From Actinomycetes bacterium (GTDB taxonomy: Bacteria > Actinomycetota > Actinomycetes > Actinomycetales > Microbacteriaceae), in the NCBI GenBank assembly GCA_029779645.1, contig JAKPAC010000040.1, forward strand, positions 62,001-126,000: a DNA stretch of 64,000 nucleotides, given 5' to 3'. Shown here one piece after another: positions 43,920 through 54,576 of the stretch (positions within the stretch are counted from its first letter, which is position 1; each line of letters starts with the position of its first letter). The position numbers and the translations under genes were made by a program. The notes under the pieces are model-generated. The model had not been told where the DNA came from. It was given only the letters and a program-made list of their open reading frames with translations, and searched no databases.

Positions 43920-46876
43920 GCGGGCACCTCGGTGGTCGCTGCGGTCGCTGTGGAACCGGAAGAAGCTGTGGAGACGGCCGACGCCCCGGGCGTCGCGGCA
44001 CTCGCGTGCGCTGCGCTCGGGTCGTGTGGCCGGGGGATGTCGCGGCGCGGCGCCGCGGGGAGCGAGAGGTCGAGCGTGCCGACGTGCTCGATCCCGGCAT
44101 CGGCCAGGAGTTCGCGCGCGATGCCTGCATCGCCGGCCCCCACGATGAGGGTGAGCGGCTGTGCGGCGGCACGGGCGCGGGCCGCGGCATCCCGAAGCTC
44201 GGAGGAGATCTGATCGCGGACCGCGGGATCGACGGCCGCGTCGATGCCGTCGATCACGACCAGGCTCGGCGTGCCCTTGAGCGCGTGGCGCAGCTCGGCG
44301 GCGGGCCTGCGGCCGTCGTGCAGCAGGGCGATGCCGACCCTCGAGCGAACCCACATCGCGCCGCTCGGCAGGAGGTGGCCGTTGACCTTGAGCGTGCCGT
44401 CGCTGGGCGCGAGGCGACCCGCCAGGGTGAGCATCAGGGCATGGATGCTGCGCCGCTCGGCGCCCGTGATCACCAGGGTGTCGCCGGGCTCCATGCGCAG
44501 CGAGACGCCCTCGAACAGCGTGACATCGCGCTCGCGCAGGCCCACCTCGTGGCCCACGACGCGCGCCGTCGAGCCAGGCTCCGGCCAGTCGGCCAGGGCG
44601 ATCTCGCGCTGCACCGCCTCACCCTCCACGTCGAAGTGGGGAAGGATGCGGCCGAGCCACTTCGGCATCCACCAGGCGCGGGCGCCCAGCAGGGCCAGGA
44701 TGGCAGGCACGAGGGTCATGCGCACGACGAAGGCGTCGACGGCCACGCCGACGGCCAGGCCGAGCGCGATGGGCTTGATGTTGTGGTCGCCCTCGGGCAC
44801 GAACGCGGCGAACACCGCGAACATGATGAGCGCCGCGGCGGTGACCACGCGGGCCGAGCCGACGAAGCCGGACTCGATGGCGGCGCGCGCCGAGACGTTC
44901 GGGTCTTCGTGCGGGTGCTCGGCGCGACGGTGCACGTAGTCCTCGCGCATGCGGGCGACGAGGAACACCTCGTAGTCCATCGCCAGGCCGAACAGCACGC
45001 CCATGAGCACGATCGGCAGGAAGCTGATGATGGGGCCGACGGTCGAGACGTTCAGGAGGTCGGCGAACCAGCCCCAGCCGAACACCGCGCCGACGGCGCC
45101 GAAGGCGGCGCCCACCGAGAGGAGGTAGCCCAGGGTGGCCTTGATCGGCACCCAGATCGAGCGGAACACGATGGTCAGCAGCACCAGCGAGAGCCCGATG
45201 ACGAAGAGGCCGAACGGGATCAGGGCCCCGGCGAGGCGGTCCGAGATGTCGATCGCGACGGCGGTGAAGCCGGTGACCTTGATGTCGATGCCGTACTCGT
45301 CGAGCCAGCGGTCGTGCTGCGCGCGCAGCTCGCGCACGAGCTCGGCCGTGGCCGGGTCGTCGGGCGCGGTGGTCGGGATCACCTGCACGATGCCGGTGTC
45401 GGCGGTCTCGTTCGGGGTGGCCAGGGCGATGGTCTCGACGCCCGGGATCGTGGCGACGTCGGCGGCGAGCTCGTCCATGAGCTCGAGCGGGTCGGTGCTC
45501 GTGACGATCGTGCCGGTCAGGATCAGCGGGCCGTTGAAGCCGACGCCGAAGTGCTCGGAGGCGAGGTCGTAGTTCTGGCGCGCCTGGCTCTCGGCCGGCA
45601 GCATGCCGGCGTTCGGCAGCGCGAGGCCGATGCCGCTGATCGGGATGGCGGCGATGCCGAGGCCTGCGATCACCGCGACGGTGGTGACGATCGGATGCTT
45701 CGTGACGAGGCGCACCCAGCGGCGGGCGAAGCCGACCTTGGGTGTGGCGGTCGCGGGGGCCGCGGCATCCACCGCGCCCGCGGGGCGTGCCGCACCCGCT
45801 GCCCCCACCGTGGCAGCCCCGGCCCGTCGCGCGCGGCGCGAGGGACGCGTGGCGCGGCCGACGACGCGGCCCTTGACGAGGCCCAGGAGCGCCGGGGTGA
45901 GGGTGACCGCGACGAACACGGCGATCGCGACCGCCACGGCCGCGGCGATGCCCATCGTGGTGAGGAAGGGGATGTTGGCGAACGAGAGCCCGACGAGGGC
46001 GATCAGCACCGTGACGCCGGCGAAGACCACGGCCGAGCCGGCGGTGCCGGTCGCGCGGGCGGCCGACTCCTCGAGCTCGACGCCGCCGCGCACCTGGTCT
46101 TGGTGGCGCGCGACGATGAACAGCGTGTAGTCGATGCCGACCGCGAGCCCGAGCATGAGCGCGAGCAGGGGTGTGGTGGCAGAGATCGGCGCGAAGGCCG
46201 TGGCGAAGAAGATGAGCGCCATCGACAGCCCCACGCCGAGGATCGCGGTGAGCAGGGGAAGCCCCGCGACGACGAACGAGCGGAAGGTGACGATGAGCAC
46301 GAGGAGGGCGATGATCAGGCCGATGGCCTCGGTGATGGTGATGCCCGGCATCTCCTGCGAGAAGAGGTCGCCGCCGAGGGTGACCACGCTGCCCTCGGGG
46401 AGCGCCGATTGCAGCTGCTCGGTGATGCGCTCGAGCTCGTCGTAGGTCAGCTCGGTGACCGCCGAGGACTGGCCATCGAACTGCAGGCGCACGATCGCGG
46501 CGTCGCCGCGCTCCGAGATGAGGCCGTCGACCATCTCTGAGAAGGGATCGTTCGCGGCGCTGATCTGCGTGAGCGCCTCGAACTGCGCGACCGCCGTCTC
46601 GATGGGGCCGCGGTACGCCGGCTCGGAGATCGGCGCCTCGTCGTTCGTGACGATCACGAGCTGCGCGCTCGTGCCGCTGACCTGGGGGAAGGTCCGCGAG
46701 AGCTGGTCGAGGCCGGCCTCGGACTCGGTGCCCGGGATCGAGAACGAGTCGTCGGTGCCGGTGCCGAGGGTGAGCGCACCCGTGCCGGCGAGGCCGAGGA
46801 GGAGCACCCACGCGACGACGACGCGCCACGGGTGCCGATACGACCATCGACCAAGCGCAGCAAGCAGTGTGGACAC
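43916..46876 (-). CDS. MMPL/RND transporter fused to a degenerate ABC ATPase domain
   Basis: 986 residues. An MMPL exporter (about 1-735) has two sets of six membrane segments and the DYEVFLVARMREDY motif in the second half. A C-terminal region (about 745-940) looks like an ABC ATPase: LFEGVSLRMEPGDTLVITG, then LAGRLAPSDGTLKVNGHLLP. Walker A is lost (GAERRSIHA instead of GPNGAGKST), Walker B is VVIDGID and no LSGGQ exists, so it cannot hydrolyse ATP. It may couple regulation or bind the YhgE partner. The GTG start at 46876 follows GGAGG. Confidence 0.85.
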   Translation of the reverse strand: MSTLLAALGRWSYRHPWRVVVAWVLLLGLAGTGALTLGTGTDDSFSIPGTESEAGLDQLSRTFPQVSGTSAQLVIVTNDEAPISEPAYRGPIETAVAQFEALTQISAANDPFSEMVDGLISERGDAAIVRLQFDGQSSAVTELTYDELERITEQLQSALPEGSVVTLGGDLFSQEMPGITITEAIGLIIALLVLIVTFRSFVVAGLPLLTAILGVGLSMALIFFATAFAPISATTPLLALMLGLAVGIDYTLFIVARHQDQVRGGVELEESAARATGTAGSAVVFAGVTVLIALVGLSFANIPFLTTMGIAAAVAVAIAVFVAVTLTPALLGLVKGRVVGRATRPSRRARRAGAATVGAAGAARPAGAVDAAAPATATPKVGFARRWVRLVTKHPIVTTVAVIAGLGIAAIPISGIGLALPNAGMLPAESQARQNYDLASEHFGVGFNGPLILTGTIVTSTDPLELMDELAADVATIPGVETIALATPNETADTGIVQVIPTTAPDDPATAELVRELRAQHDRWLDEYGIDIKVTGFTAVAIDISDRLAGALIPFGLFVIGLSLVLLTIVFRSIWVPIKATLGYLLSVGAAFGAVGAVFGWGWFADLLNVSTVGPIISFLPIVLMGVLFGLAMDYEVFLVARMREDYVHRRAEHPHEDPNVSARAAIESGFVGSARVVTAAALIMFAVFAAFVPEGDHNIKPIALGLAVGVAVDAFVVRMTLVPAILALLGARAWWMPKWLGRILPHFDVEGEAVQREIALADWPEPGSTARVVGHEVGLRERDVTLFEGVSLRMEPGDTLVITGAERRSIHALMLTLAGRLAPSDGTLKVNGHLLPSGAMWVRSRVGIALLHDGRRPAAELRHALKGTPSLVVIDGIDAAVDPAVRDQISSELRDAAARARAAAQPLTLIVGAGDAGIARELLADAGIEHVGTLDLSLPAAPRRDIPRPHDPSAAHASAATPGASAVSTASSGSTATAATTEVPA

Positions 46877-46911
46877 GGTGCCTCCGGGGCGAATCAGGAG
46901 CTGGGGGAGTG

Positions 46912-46927
46912 GATACACCGATGTATC
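46912..46927. promoter_or_regulatory. TetR operator 1 (near-perfect palindrome)
   Basis: GATACACCGATGTATC, one mismatch from a perfect dyad, 36 bp upstream of the MMPL GTG. The centre lies 17 bp from operator 2. Confidence 0.7.
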
Positions 46928-46928
46928 C

Positions 46929-46944
46929 GATACATGGATGTATC
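46929..46944. promoter_or_regulatory. TetR operator 2 (perfect palindrome)
   Basis: GATACATGGATGTATC, a perfect 7-bp inverted repeat with a 2-bp centre. Sits in the divergent promoter region between the transporter and the TetR gene. Confidence 0.75.
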
Positions 46945-47174
46945 GTAACAGTGGCGCCGCGGCCCCCGCTGAATGTGGCGTGTGAGAATTGGTCGCTCGG
47001 GTGCGGGTCGGCCGCGGTCGGCCCCGCTCCCCGGAGCGGTCGCCTCGAGCCGCCCCGAATCACGCCGCGCGCGGGGCGAGCCAACGCACGCCAGGCCTGC
47101 GCAGGCCGGGCACACGCGCGCCAGACCGATACACGCCAGGCGCACACGCCAGGCTGATACACGACAGGAGCTGC

Positions 47175-47825
47175 ATGGTCACCGACGCAGTCGATCGCGA
47201 GCCGACGCAGCGCCGCGAGCGCACGCGGCAGCGGCTCATGGATGCCGCCGCCATCGAGTTCGCGACCTCGGGCCTTGACGGCACGTCGGTCGAGGCGATC
47301 TGCGAGCGTGCCGGATACACGCGCGGCGCGTTCTACTCGAACTTCGAGACCAAGGACGAGCTCTTTCTGCAGCTCGCCGGTCGCGTCGCGCGCGAACAGG
47401 TCGAGGCGGTCGAGCGGCGGGTGCGCGAGCTGGCCGCGGGTGGCGCGAGCGTGGTGTCGCGGCTCACGCCGATCGAGATCGTGCAGCGTGTGCTCGAGGT
47501 CTCGGGCGATGCCCACGCGACGATTCTGCTCATGGGCGAGATCCGGGTGCGCGCGCTGCGCAACCCCGAGATCGCGGCGGCGTACTTCTCGCTCGCCGAG
47601 GAGCTCGTGAAGAACGTGGCACGGCTGATCCAGGAGCTGCGCATGGCGCACGGGCTCACCTTCCGGGCCTCCGACGCGGAGGCGGCTCGGCTGCTCATCT
47701 CGTTCTACGAGAGCGCGTCCGCCAACGCGGCGATGGCAGGACTCGACGACGCGGCGATCGCTGCCCGCGTCGGCGACGAGATCGCGGGGCTCGTGCTCCT
47801 GCTGGTCGAGGCGCCGCAGGGCTGA
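47175..47825 (+). CDS. TetR-family transcriptional regulator
   Basis: 216 residues. N-terminal HTH: RERTRQRLMDAAAIEFATSGL, then TSVEAICERAGYTRGAFYSNFETKDELF. It is the local repressor of the MMPL-YhgE operon, judged by the divergent arrangement and the two palindromes. Start at ATG 47175 with ACAGGAG upstream. The C-terminal helices define the ligand; its identity is unknown. Confidence 0.9.
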   Translation: MVTDAVDREPTQRRERTRQRLMDAAAIEFATSGLDGTSVEAICERAGYTRGAFYSNFETKDELFLQLAGRVAREQVEAVERRVRELAAGGASVVSRLTPIEIVQRVLEVSGDAHATILLMGEIRVRALRNPEIAAAYFSLAEELVKNVARLIQELRMAHGLTFRASDAEAARLLISFYESASANAAMAGLDDAAIAARVGDEIAGLVLLLVEAPQG

Positions 47826-47874
47826 GCGCCGGGCGTGAGCTGCGCTCGGACTCGGTGCGACGTACGCTCAGCGG

Positions 47875-47900
47875 GCTCCGAGGTCGGGTTCGCTCGGAGC
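47875..47900. terminator. Hairpin between the TetR gene and convergent menC
   Basis: 8-bp stem GCTCCGAG/CTCGGAGC with a 10-nt loop, no T-run. Confidence 0.45.
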
Positions 47901-47984
47901 AGCGTGACGTGCTCTGCGGGTGCTGAGAGCAGTGCTGTGCGGAATTGACCAGCCGTGCTCCGTGGGCACCTGCGGCCCGCTGCT

Positions 47985-49019
47985 TCAGCGTGTGGATGCC
48001 TCAGCCAGGACCGCGTGGCAGCGCTCGAGCCGCGACAGCCACCAGTCGCGTCGTTCGGCCGGAGCAGCGAGCTCGTCGAGCCGGGCCGGGTCGGGCTCGA
48101 CGCGGCCGACCGCGATCCTGCCGTTCACGGGGCGCACCGCGGGCACCGCGATGTCTTCGACGAAGAGCGAGGAGGTGCCGAGCCCGCAGTCGTAGTCGAG
48201 GCTGGGGAGGGCGGCGGCGAGGGCAGCGCCCATCGAGAGGCCGATCGACGTGTCGACGGCGCTCGAGACGACGGCGGGCAGCCCAGCCTCGGCGACGATG
48301 GCGAGGGCCCGGCGCAGGCCCCCGAGGGGCTGCGCCTTGATCACGATGATGTCGGCGGCGCCGGCGCGGGCGACCGCGAGCGGGTCTTCGGCGCGGCGCA
48401 CGCTCTCGTCGGCCGTGATCGGGATGCCCATGTGCTTGATGCGGCGGCGCACCTCGGCGAGCTCGGCGATGCTCGCGCAGGGCTGCTCGACGTACTCGAG
48501 GTCGTACTCGGCGAGGGCGTGGATCGCGTGCTCGGCCTCGTCGACGTTCCAGGCGGCGTTGACGTCGATGCGCACCCGACCCTCGGGGCCGAGCAGCTCG
48601 CGCACGATGCGCACGCGCGCGATGTCGTCGGCGAGCGTCTGCCCGCGCTCGGCGACCTTCACCTTGGCGGTGCGGCAGCCCTCGAAGCGGGCGAGCACCT
48701 CTGGCACGCGTTCGGCGGCGATCGCCGGCACCGTCGCGTTGACGCCGATCTCGGTCCGCAGCGCAGCAGGGGGCTCACTCCAGCCGAATTCGATCGCGCT
48801 CGCGAGCCACGTGGATGCCTCGGCGTCCCCGTAGTCCGCGAAGGGCGAGAACTCCGTCCAGCCGGCGGGGCCGCGCAGCAGCAGCGCCTCGCGCACCTCG
48901 ATGCCGCGGAACCGCGCGGCCATCGGCAGCGACACCACGCGCGCGCTCGCGCGGAGCTCGTCCAGTGTGGGCAGGGCGAAGGATCCGCCAGTGGCGTCGG
49001 GGAGGGTGTCGGTGCTCAT
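47985..49019 (-). CDS. menC: o-Succinylbenzoate synthase
   Basis: 344 residues, enolase superfamily. The KxK motif is in TAKVKV, metal ligands in RIDVNAAWN, VEQP and ADES, and the second lysine in IKAQP. It dehydrates SHCHC to o-succinylbenzoate in menaquinone synthesis. It stands apart from the other men genes, separated by a repeat tract and the HNH gene. Confidence 0.9.
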   Translation of the reverse strand: MSTDTLPDATGGSFALPTLDELRASARVVSLPMAARFRGIEVREALLLRGPAGWTEFSPFADYGDAEASTWLASAIEFGWSEPPAALRTEIGVNATVPAIAAERVPEVLARFEGCRTAKVKVAERGQTLADDIARVRIVRELLGPEGRVRIDVNAAWNVDEAEHAIHALAEYDLEYVEQPCASIAELAEVRRRIKHMGIPITADESVRRAEDPLAVARAGAADIIVIKAQPLGGLRRALAIVAEAGLPAVVSSAVDTSIGLSMGAALAAALPSLDYDCGLGTSSLFVEDIAVPAVRPVNGRIAVGRVEPDPARLDELAAPAERRDWWLSRLERCHAVLAEASTR

Positions 49020-49548
<529 letters not shown>

Positions 49549-50982
49549 TCAGAACGGTGCGGGTTCTTCGACGAGGGCGCCGGCGACTGCGGGCGCGAAG
49601 GCGTTGTTCCACTCGTCTTCGGGTTTGAACATGACCGTTGATGTTGGAACGTCTGGGTAGGTGCGCCCAGTGGGGCTTGTCCATTCGAGGACGCCACGGG
49701 GTTTCTGGATCACCCGCCAGGTGGTGTGGTGTTTGAGCGTGTGGTGCGCGCGGCACAGGTGGGCGAGGTTGCTTTCGCGGGTGTGCCCGCCGTGGGCGTA
49801 GTCGATGGTGTGGTCGATGTCGGAGCGGTGCACGGGCTGCCGGCAGCCGGGGAATCGGCAGTGCTGGTCGCGCACCCGTAGGGTGCGCTTGAGCTGCACG
49901 CTTGGCGTGTACCGGTCGACGGCGAGCACGGCGCCGCTGATTGGGTCGGTCAGGATGCGATCCCAGCCGGAGCTTGCGCCGGCGAGGCGCCGTGCGGTGT
50001 CGGCATCGATCGGCCCGACCCCCGCGAGCGTTGCCGGCGTGTCCGTCGCGCCGATGAGTGAGAGCACGGGCACGGTGACTTGCACGTGCGCGGTGATCGC
50101 ACCGAGCCCCGCCAGCGGCGCGTCACCCGTGGAATCGTTGGTGCTCGCGGTGTGCCCGGCGGGGTCGCCGGTAAGGAGGAGATCGGCGAAGATATCTGCC
50201 CGCACCGCGTCGATCGACCGCGGGTCACCATCGACGAGCGACCGTCGCGCATCGCCGGAGCCGACGCCGATGCCGCGACGGCCGCGATCAGCACCAGCGT
50301 GACCAGCAGTGCGAGCGGCGCCGTGCCGCGCGTCGTTCACCTGCCGCGCCATCTGCTTCACGCGGTCGAGGACCCCGTGCGCGATCACGCTCGGCAGCGT
50401 CGCGATCAACTCGGACATCCCGTCTGGAAGGTCATTCACCCGCAGTCCACGACACGCCGCCGCGGCCTCATGCCGCTCGGTGAAGGCGCGCGGATGCACG
50501 CGCTCGGCCACGCTCCGTGCGAATGGACGCACCCGGCCCGGTGCCTCACGTGCGGCCACCGGCAGCACCTCCGCCTCGAAGCGGCCCCGAGCCTGGGGTG
50601 ACGGCAGGTGTGCGCCGGCATCGACGATGCCAGGGACATGCCCCCGATGAATCCGCCCCTCCGCGAGTGCGGCCAGCGTGCCCGGAAACCCTGCAACGAG
50701 GGTGTCGCTCGTGCCGAGCAGGCGCTGGACCGTGCGGTCGCTGATCCGCAGGGCGGCCGCGAAATCCGCCGCGACCGCCCGAAACGGCAGCTCAGACACG
50801 CGACTCGACGCCTCGCCGCGAGACGCAGCGACACTCGCGATCTGCGAGACCCGGTGCAGGATCACCGCCTCACGAGCCTGCCGCGCGCTGTCTTGTGCCT
50901 GCAGCGCCACCATCTCGTCGCGCAGCACGGAAAGCTCGGCCATCTCATCCGGTGTGTAGTCGCTGTTCCCCGTGCGCTGCAT
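49549..50982 (-). CDS. DUF222 domain HNH endonuclease-like protein
   Basis: 477 residues. Central DUF222 region, then a C-terminal HNH motif: RDQHCRFPGCRQPVHRSDIDHTIDYAHGGHT and NLAHLCRAHHTLKH with the Cys ligands. Found in many copies in actinobacteria; no function is proven, and no homing site is evident. It interrupts the men region between menC and menB. GGGAG precedes the ATG. Confidence 0.85.
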   Translation of the reverse strand: MQRTGNSDYTPDEMAELSVLRDEMVALQAQDSARQAREAVILHRVSQIASVAASRGEASSRVSELPFRAVAADFAAALRISDRTVQRLLGTSDTLVAGFPGTLAALAEGRIHRGHVPGIVDAGAHLPSPQARGRFEAEVLPVAAREAPGRVRPFARSVAERVHPRAFTERHEAAAACRGLRVNDLPDGMSELIATLPSVIAHGVLDRVKQMARQVNDARHGAARTAGHAGADRGRRGIGVGSGDARRSLVDGDPRSIDAVRADIFADLLLTGDPAGHTASTNDSTGDAPLAGLGAITAHVQVTVPVLSLIGATDTPATLAGVGPIDADTARRLAGASSGWDRILTDPISGAVLAVDRYTPSVQLKRTLRVRDQHCRFPGCRQPVHRSDIDHTIDYAHGGHTRESNLAHLCRAHHTLKHHTTWRVIQKPRGVLEWTSPTGRTYPDVPTSTVMFKPEDEWNNAFAPAVAGALVEEPAPF

Positions 50983-51045
50983 GCCCCAATTCTCCCAAGA
51001 AATCGCACATAGAGGCAGGATAACGTTGATTCTGTGGAGAACTTT

Positions 51046-51063
51046 TTAGAAGAAAGATTCTAA
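51046..51063. promoter_or_regulatory. AT-rich inverted repeat upstream of the HNH gene
   Basis: TTAGAA-GAAAGA-TTCTAA in an AT-rich patch of about 70 bp (50990-51065), unlike the surrounding sequence. Possibly an operator or the edge of an acquired segment. Confidence 0.4.
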
Positions 51064-51223
51064 TAGCGTGTGGGAGGGGAACGCCGCCAGCGACCCGACA
51101 CGCGAACGGGAACGCGGCCGCCATTGCGACCGCCGCCGCGAAGGCGAAACGCCGCGGCCGCCGCCACCACCGCCGCCACCACCACCACCACGCCACAGAG
51201 CGACGCCCGCAATGCCCTGCGCC

Positions 51224-51229
51224 TAGGCT
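51224..51229 (+). promoter_or_regulatory. -10 hexamer of menB, leaderless
   Basis: TAGGCT, 6 nt (GGAGCC), then the menB ATG. Confidence 0.6.
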
Positions 51230-51235
51230 GGAGCC

Positions 51236-52138
<903 letters not shown>

Positions 52139-52139
52139 C

Positions 52140-53300
52140 GTGCGGCTCGAGACCCTCCACAGCGACGATCCCCGCGACGTGCTGCGCGCCCTGCGCGGCG
52201 CGGTCCTCGGCGCCGGCCCCGCGATCGCCTTCGGGCTGCCGATCGAGGGCGTGGATGCCGCAGGCCACCCCGTGACGAGCGAAGCGCCTGCCGGCACAGC
52301 CGTCGTCGTCACCACGTCCGGGTCGAGCGGTGTGCCGAAATCGGTCGTGCTCAGCCGCAGCGCGCTGACGTCGAGCGCCCTGTCGACCGCAGCGCGCATC
52401 GGCGAGGGGGCCTGGCTGCTCGCCCTGCCGGCGAGCTACGTGGCGGGACTGCAGGTGCTGGTCCGCTCGCTCGTGCAGGGGCACGAACCTGCGATCCTGA
52501 GCGGCAGATTCACGGCGGAGGCCTTCGCGGCGGCGGCGCTTGGCATGGCGTCGTCCGTGGGCGGCGAGCGCGTGCCGAGCTACACCTCGCTCGTGCCCGC
52601 CCAGCTGGCGACGCTGCTCGATGCGGCGCCGCACGACCGTGCCGTCGCCGAGGCGCTGCGCTCTTTCGAGGCGATCCTGATCGGCGGGCAGGCGCTGCCC
52701 GCCGCGCTCGCCGCCCGCGCCGACGACTTCGGCGCCCGCGTGGTGCGCACCTACGGCTCGAGCGAGACCGCGGGCGGCTGCGTCTACGACGGCGTGCCGC
52801 TCGACGGCGTGCGCGTGCGCGAGGTCGACGGCGAGCTGCAGCTCGGCGGCCCGACCCTCGCCGATGGATACCTCGGCAATCCCGAGCTCACCGCGCAGGT
52901 CTTCGTCGAAGACGCGGGCGTGCGCTGGTATCGCACCGGCGACGCGGGCGGGTTCGAAGGCGGCATCGTCTCGGTGACCGGCCGACGCGACAACGTGATC
53001 ATCAGCGGCGGCATCAACGTCTCGCTCGACCGGGTCGAGGCCGCCGTGCACTCGGTGCCAGGGCTCGAGCGCGCGGTCGTGGTCGGCATCAGCGACGAGC
53101 GCTGGGGCGAGGCGAGCGCGATCGTGGTGGGCACGGCGGGCATCGACGCCACCGCGCTGCTCGAGGCCGCGCGCGCAGCTGTGGCCGAGGCAGTCGGCCC
53201 GCAGGCGCGGCCCCGCCAGCTCGAGGTCGTGTCGCCGCTGCCCATGCTCAGCTCTGGCAAGCCTGACCGCCGGGCGCTTCGCGCGCTGTTCGCCCAGTAG
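52140..53300 (+). CDS. menE: o-Succinylbenzoate-CoA ligase
   Basis: 386 residues, shorter than the usual ~480 as in other actinobacteria. P-loop TTSGSSGVPKSV, then RTYGSSETAGG, WYRTGDAG, GRRDNVIISGG and the C-terminal lysine in LSSGKPDRR. The GTG start at 52140 lies immediately after the menB stop (52138), so they are coupled. Confidence 0.9.
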   Translation: MRLETLHSDDPRDVLRALRGAVLGAGPAIAFGLPIEGVDAAGHPVTSEAPAGTAVVVTTSGSSGVPKSVVLSRSALTSSALSTAARIGEGAWLLALPASYVAGLQVLVRSLVQGHEPAILSGRFTAEAFAAAALGMASSVGGERVPSYTSLVPAQLATLLDAAPHDRAVAEALRSFEAILIGGQALPAALAARADDFGARVVRTYGSSETAGGCVYDGVPLDGVRVREVDGELQLGGPTLADGYLGNPELTAQVFVEDAGVRWYRTGDAGGFEGGIVSVTGRRDNVIISGGINVSLDRVEAAVHSVPGLERAVVVGISDERWGEASAIVVGTAGIDATALLEAARAAVAEAVGPQARPRQLEVVSPLPMLSSGKPDRRALRALFAQ

Positions 53301-53350
53301 TCGCGGTCGGCTCGAGCCCGCGACCCCATCGACCCGACACCGGCTCGGCC

Positions 53351-53385
53351 CGCAGCCGCAGCCGCAGCCGCAGCCGCAAGCCGCG
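53351..53385 (+). repeat. GCAGCC hexanucleotide repeat between menE and menA
   Basis: Four to five copies of GCAGCC. Same unit and orientation as the tract at 57335, about 4 kb away. Confidence 0.85.
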
Positions 53386-53452
53386 CACGCCGCGACCCCG
53401 CCCGCGCCACCCGCCGCAGGAGCCCCGCGACGACCTTCCGCGCGCCAAACCC

Positions 53453-53458
53453 TAGGAT
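53453..53458 (+). promoter_or_regulatory. -10 hexamer of menA
   Basis: TAGGAT with 7 nt to GTG 53466. It argues for GTG 53466 rather than ATG 53457, which lies inside the hexamer. Confidence 0.5.
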
Positions 53459-53465
53459 GCTTGAC

Positions 53466-54446
53466 GTGGCAGCAAACTCTCGCAACAAGCGCAAGAACCC
53501 GAAGCACCGCGCGCAGAAGCCTCGCGGCAACCCGCAGAAGGCGCACGTCTCGCGCGCCCCGCAGGCCGTGACGCCCGCGACCTTCGGCGATTGGATCGGC
53601 GCCGCGCGCCTGCGCACGCTGCCGCTCGCGATCGCGCCGGTGCTGATCGGCACGGGCGCCGCCACGCTCGTCACGGTCGAGCTGCGCTGGCTGATGGCCC
53701 TCGCGTGCCTCGTCGTCGCGCTCGCGCTGCAGATCGGCGTGAACTATGCCAACGACTACAGCGACGGCGTCCGCGGCACCGACGACTTCCGAGTCGGCCC
53801 CGCGCGCCTCACCGCATCGCGCAAGGCCAAGCCGCGCACGGTCCTGATGGTCGCGTTCGCGTTCTTCGCGCTCGCCGCGGCCGCGGGCCTCGCGATCGTC
53901 ATCGCCTCACAGCTGTGGTGGCTGCTCGCGGTGGGCGCTGCGTGCATCGTCGCCGCCTGGTTCTACACGGGCGGCAAGCGCCCGTATGGATACGCCGGCC
54001 TCGGCGAGCTGTTTGTCTTCGTGTTCTTCGGCCTGGTCGCGACGGTCGGCACGACCTACGTGCAGGCGCTCATCGTGCCGCAGGAGGCCTGGTTCGGCGG
54101 TGTCGCGGCGGGCCTGCTCGCGTGCGCGGTGCTGCTCGCGAACAACCTGCGCGACATCGACCAGGACCGCGTCGCCGGCAAGCGCACCCTCTCGGTGCGG
54201 ATCGGCAAGCGGGCAACGCAGGCGATGTTCACGGCGTTCGTGCTGATCCCGTTCGTGATCGCCGTGCTGCTCACGCCGTTCTACCCGATCGCGTGGCTGG
54301 TGCTGCTCGCGCTGCTCGCGGGGCTGCCCGCGATCCTCATCGTCTGGACGTATCGCCAGCCGCGCGAGCTCGTCGTGTGCCTCGCGCTGACGTCGCTGAC
54401 CGCGCTCGCGTACGGTGCCGGGCTGTTCTGGGCCTTCTTCGGCTGA
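53466..54446 (+). CDS. menA: 1,4-Dihydroxy-2-naphthoate polyprenyltransferase
   Basis: 326 residues, about eight membrane segments, UbiA family. The prenyl-diphosphate binding motif reads NYANDYSDGVRGTDD, and a second is NNLRDIDQDRVAGKRT. It attaches the polyprenyl tail to the naphthoate ring at the membrane. A basic N-terminal tail (KRKNPKHRAQK) precedes the first helix. Confidence 0.9.
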   Translation: MAANSRNKRKNPKHRAQKPRGNPQKAHVSRAPQAVTPATFGDWIGAARLRTLPLAIAPVLIGTGAATLVTVELRWLMALACLVVALALQIGVNYANDYSDGVRGTDDFRVGPARLTASRKAKPRTVLMVAFAFFALAAAAGLAIVIASQLWWLLAVGAACIVAAWFYTGGKRPYGYAGLGELFVFVFFGLVATVGTTYVQALIVPQEAWFGGVAAGLLACAVLLANNLRDIDQDRVAGKRTLSVRIGKRATQAMFTAFVLIPFVIAVLLTPFYPIAWLVLLALLAGLPAILIVWTYRQPRELVVCLALTSLTALAYGAGLFWAFFG

Positions 54447-54576
54447 GCCGCGTCGTGCCCCGTCGCGCCGCGACCGAGTGAGGCCGAGCCTCGTCGGGCC
54501 GCAACCGGGAGAGGCGGTGCCACGCCGGGGTCGCGACCGGGCGAGGCGGCGCCGCGTTCGGCTGCGCCGAGAGCCG

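Noticed and set aside
44619..47651. A long minus-strand open frame overlapping the MMPL gene.
   Set aside because: Different frame of the MMPL gene; Arg-rich product without recognisable domain.
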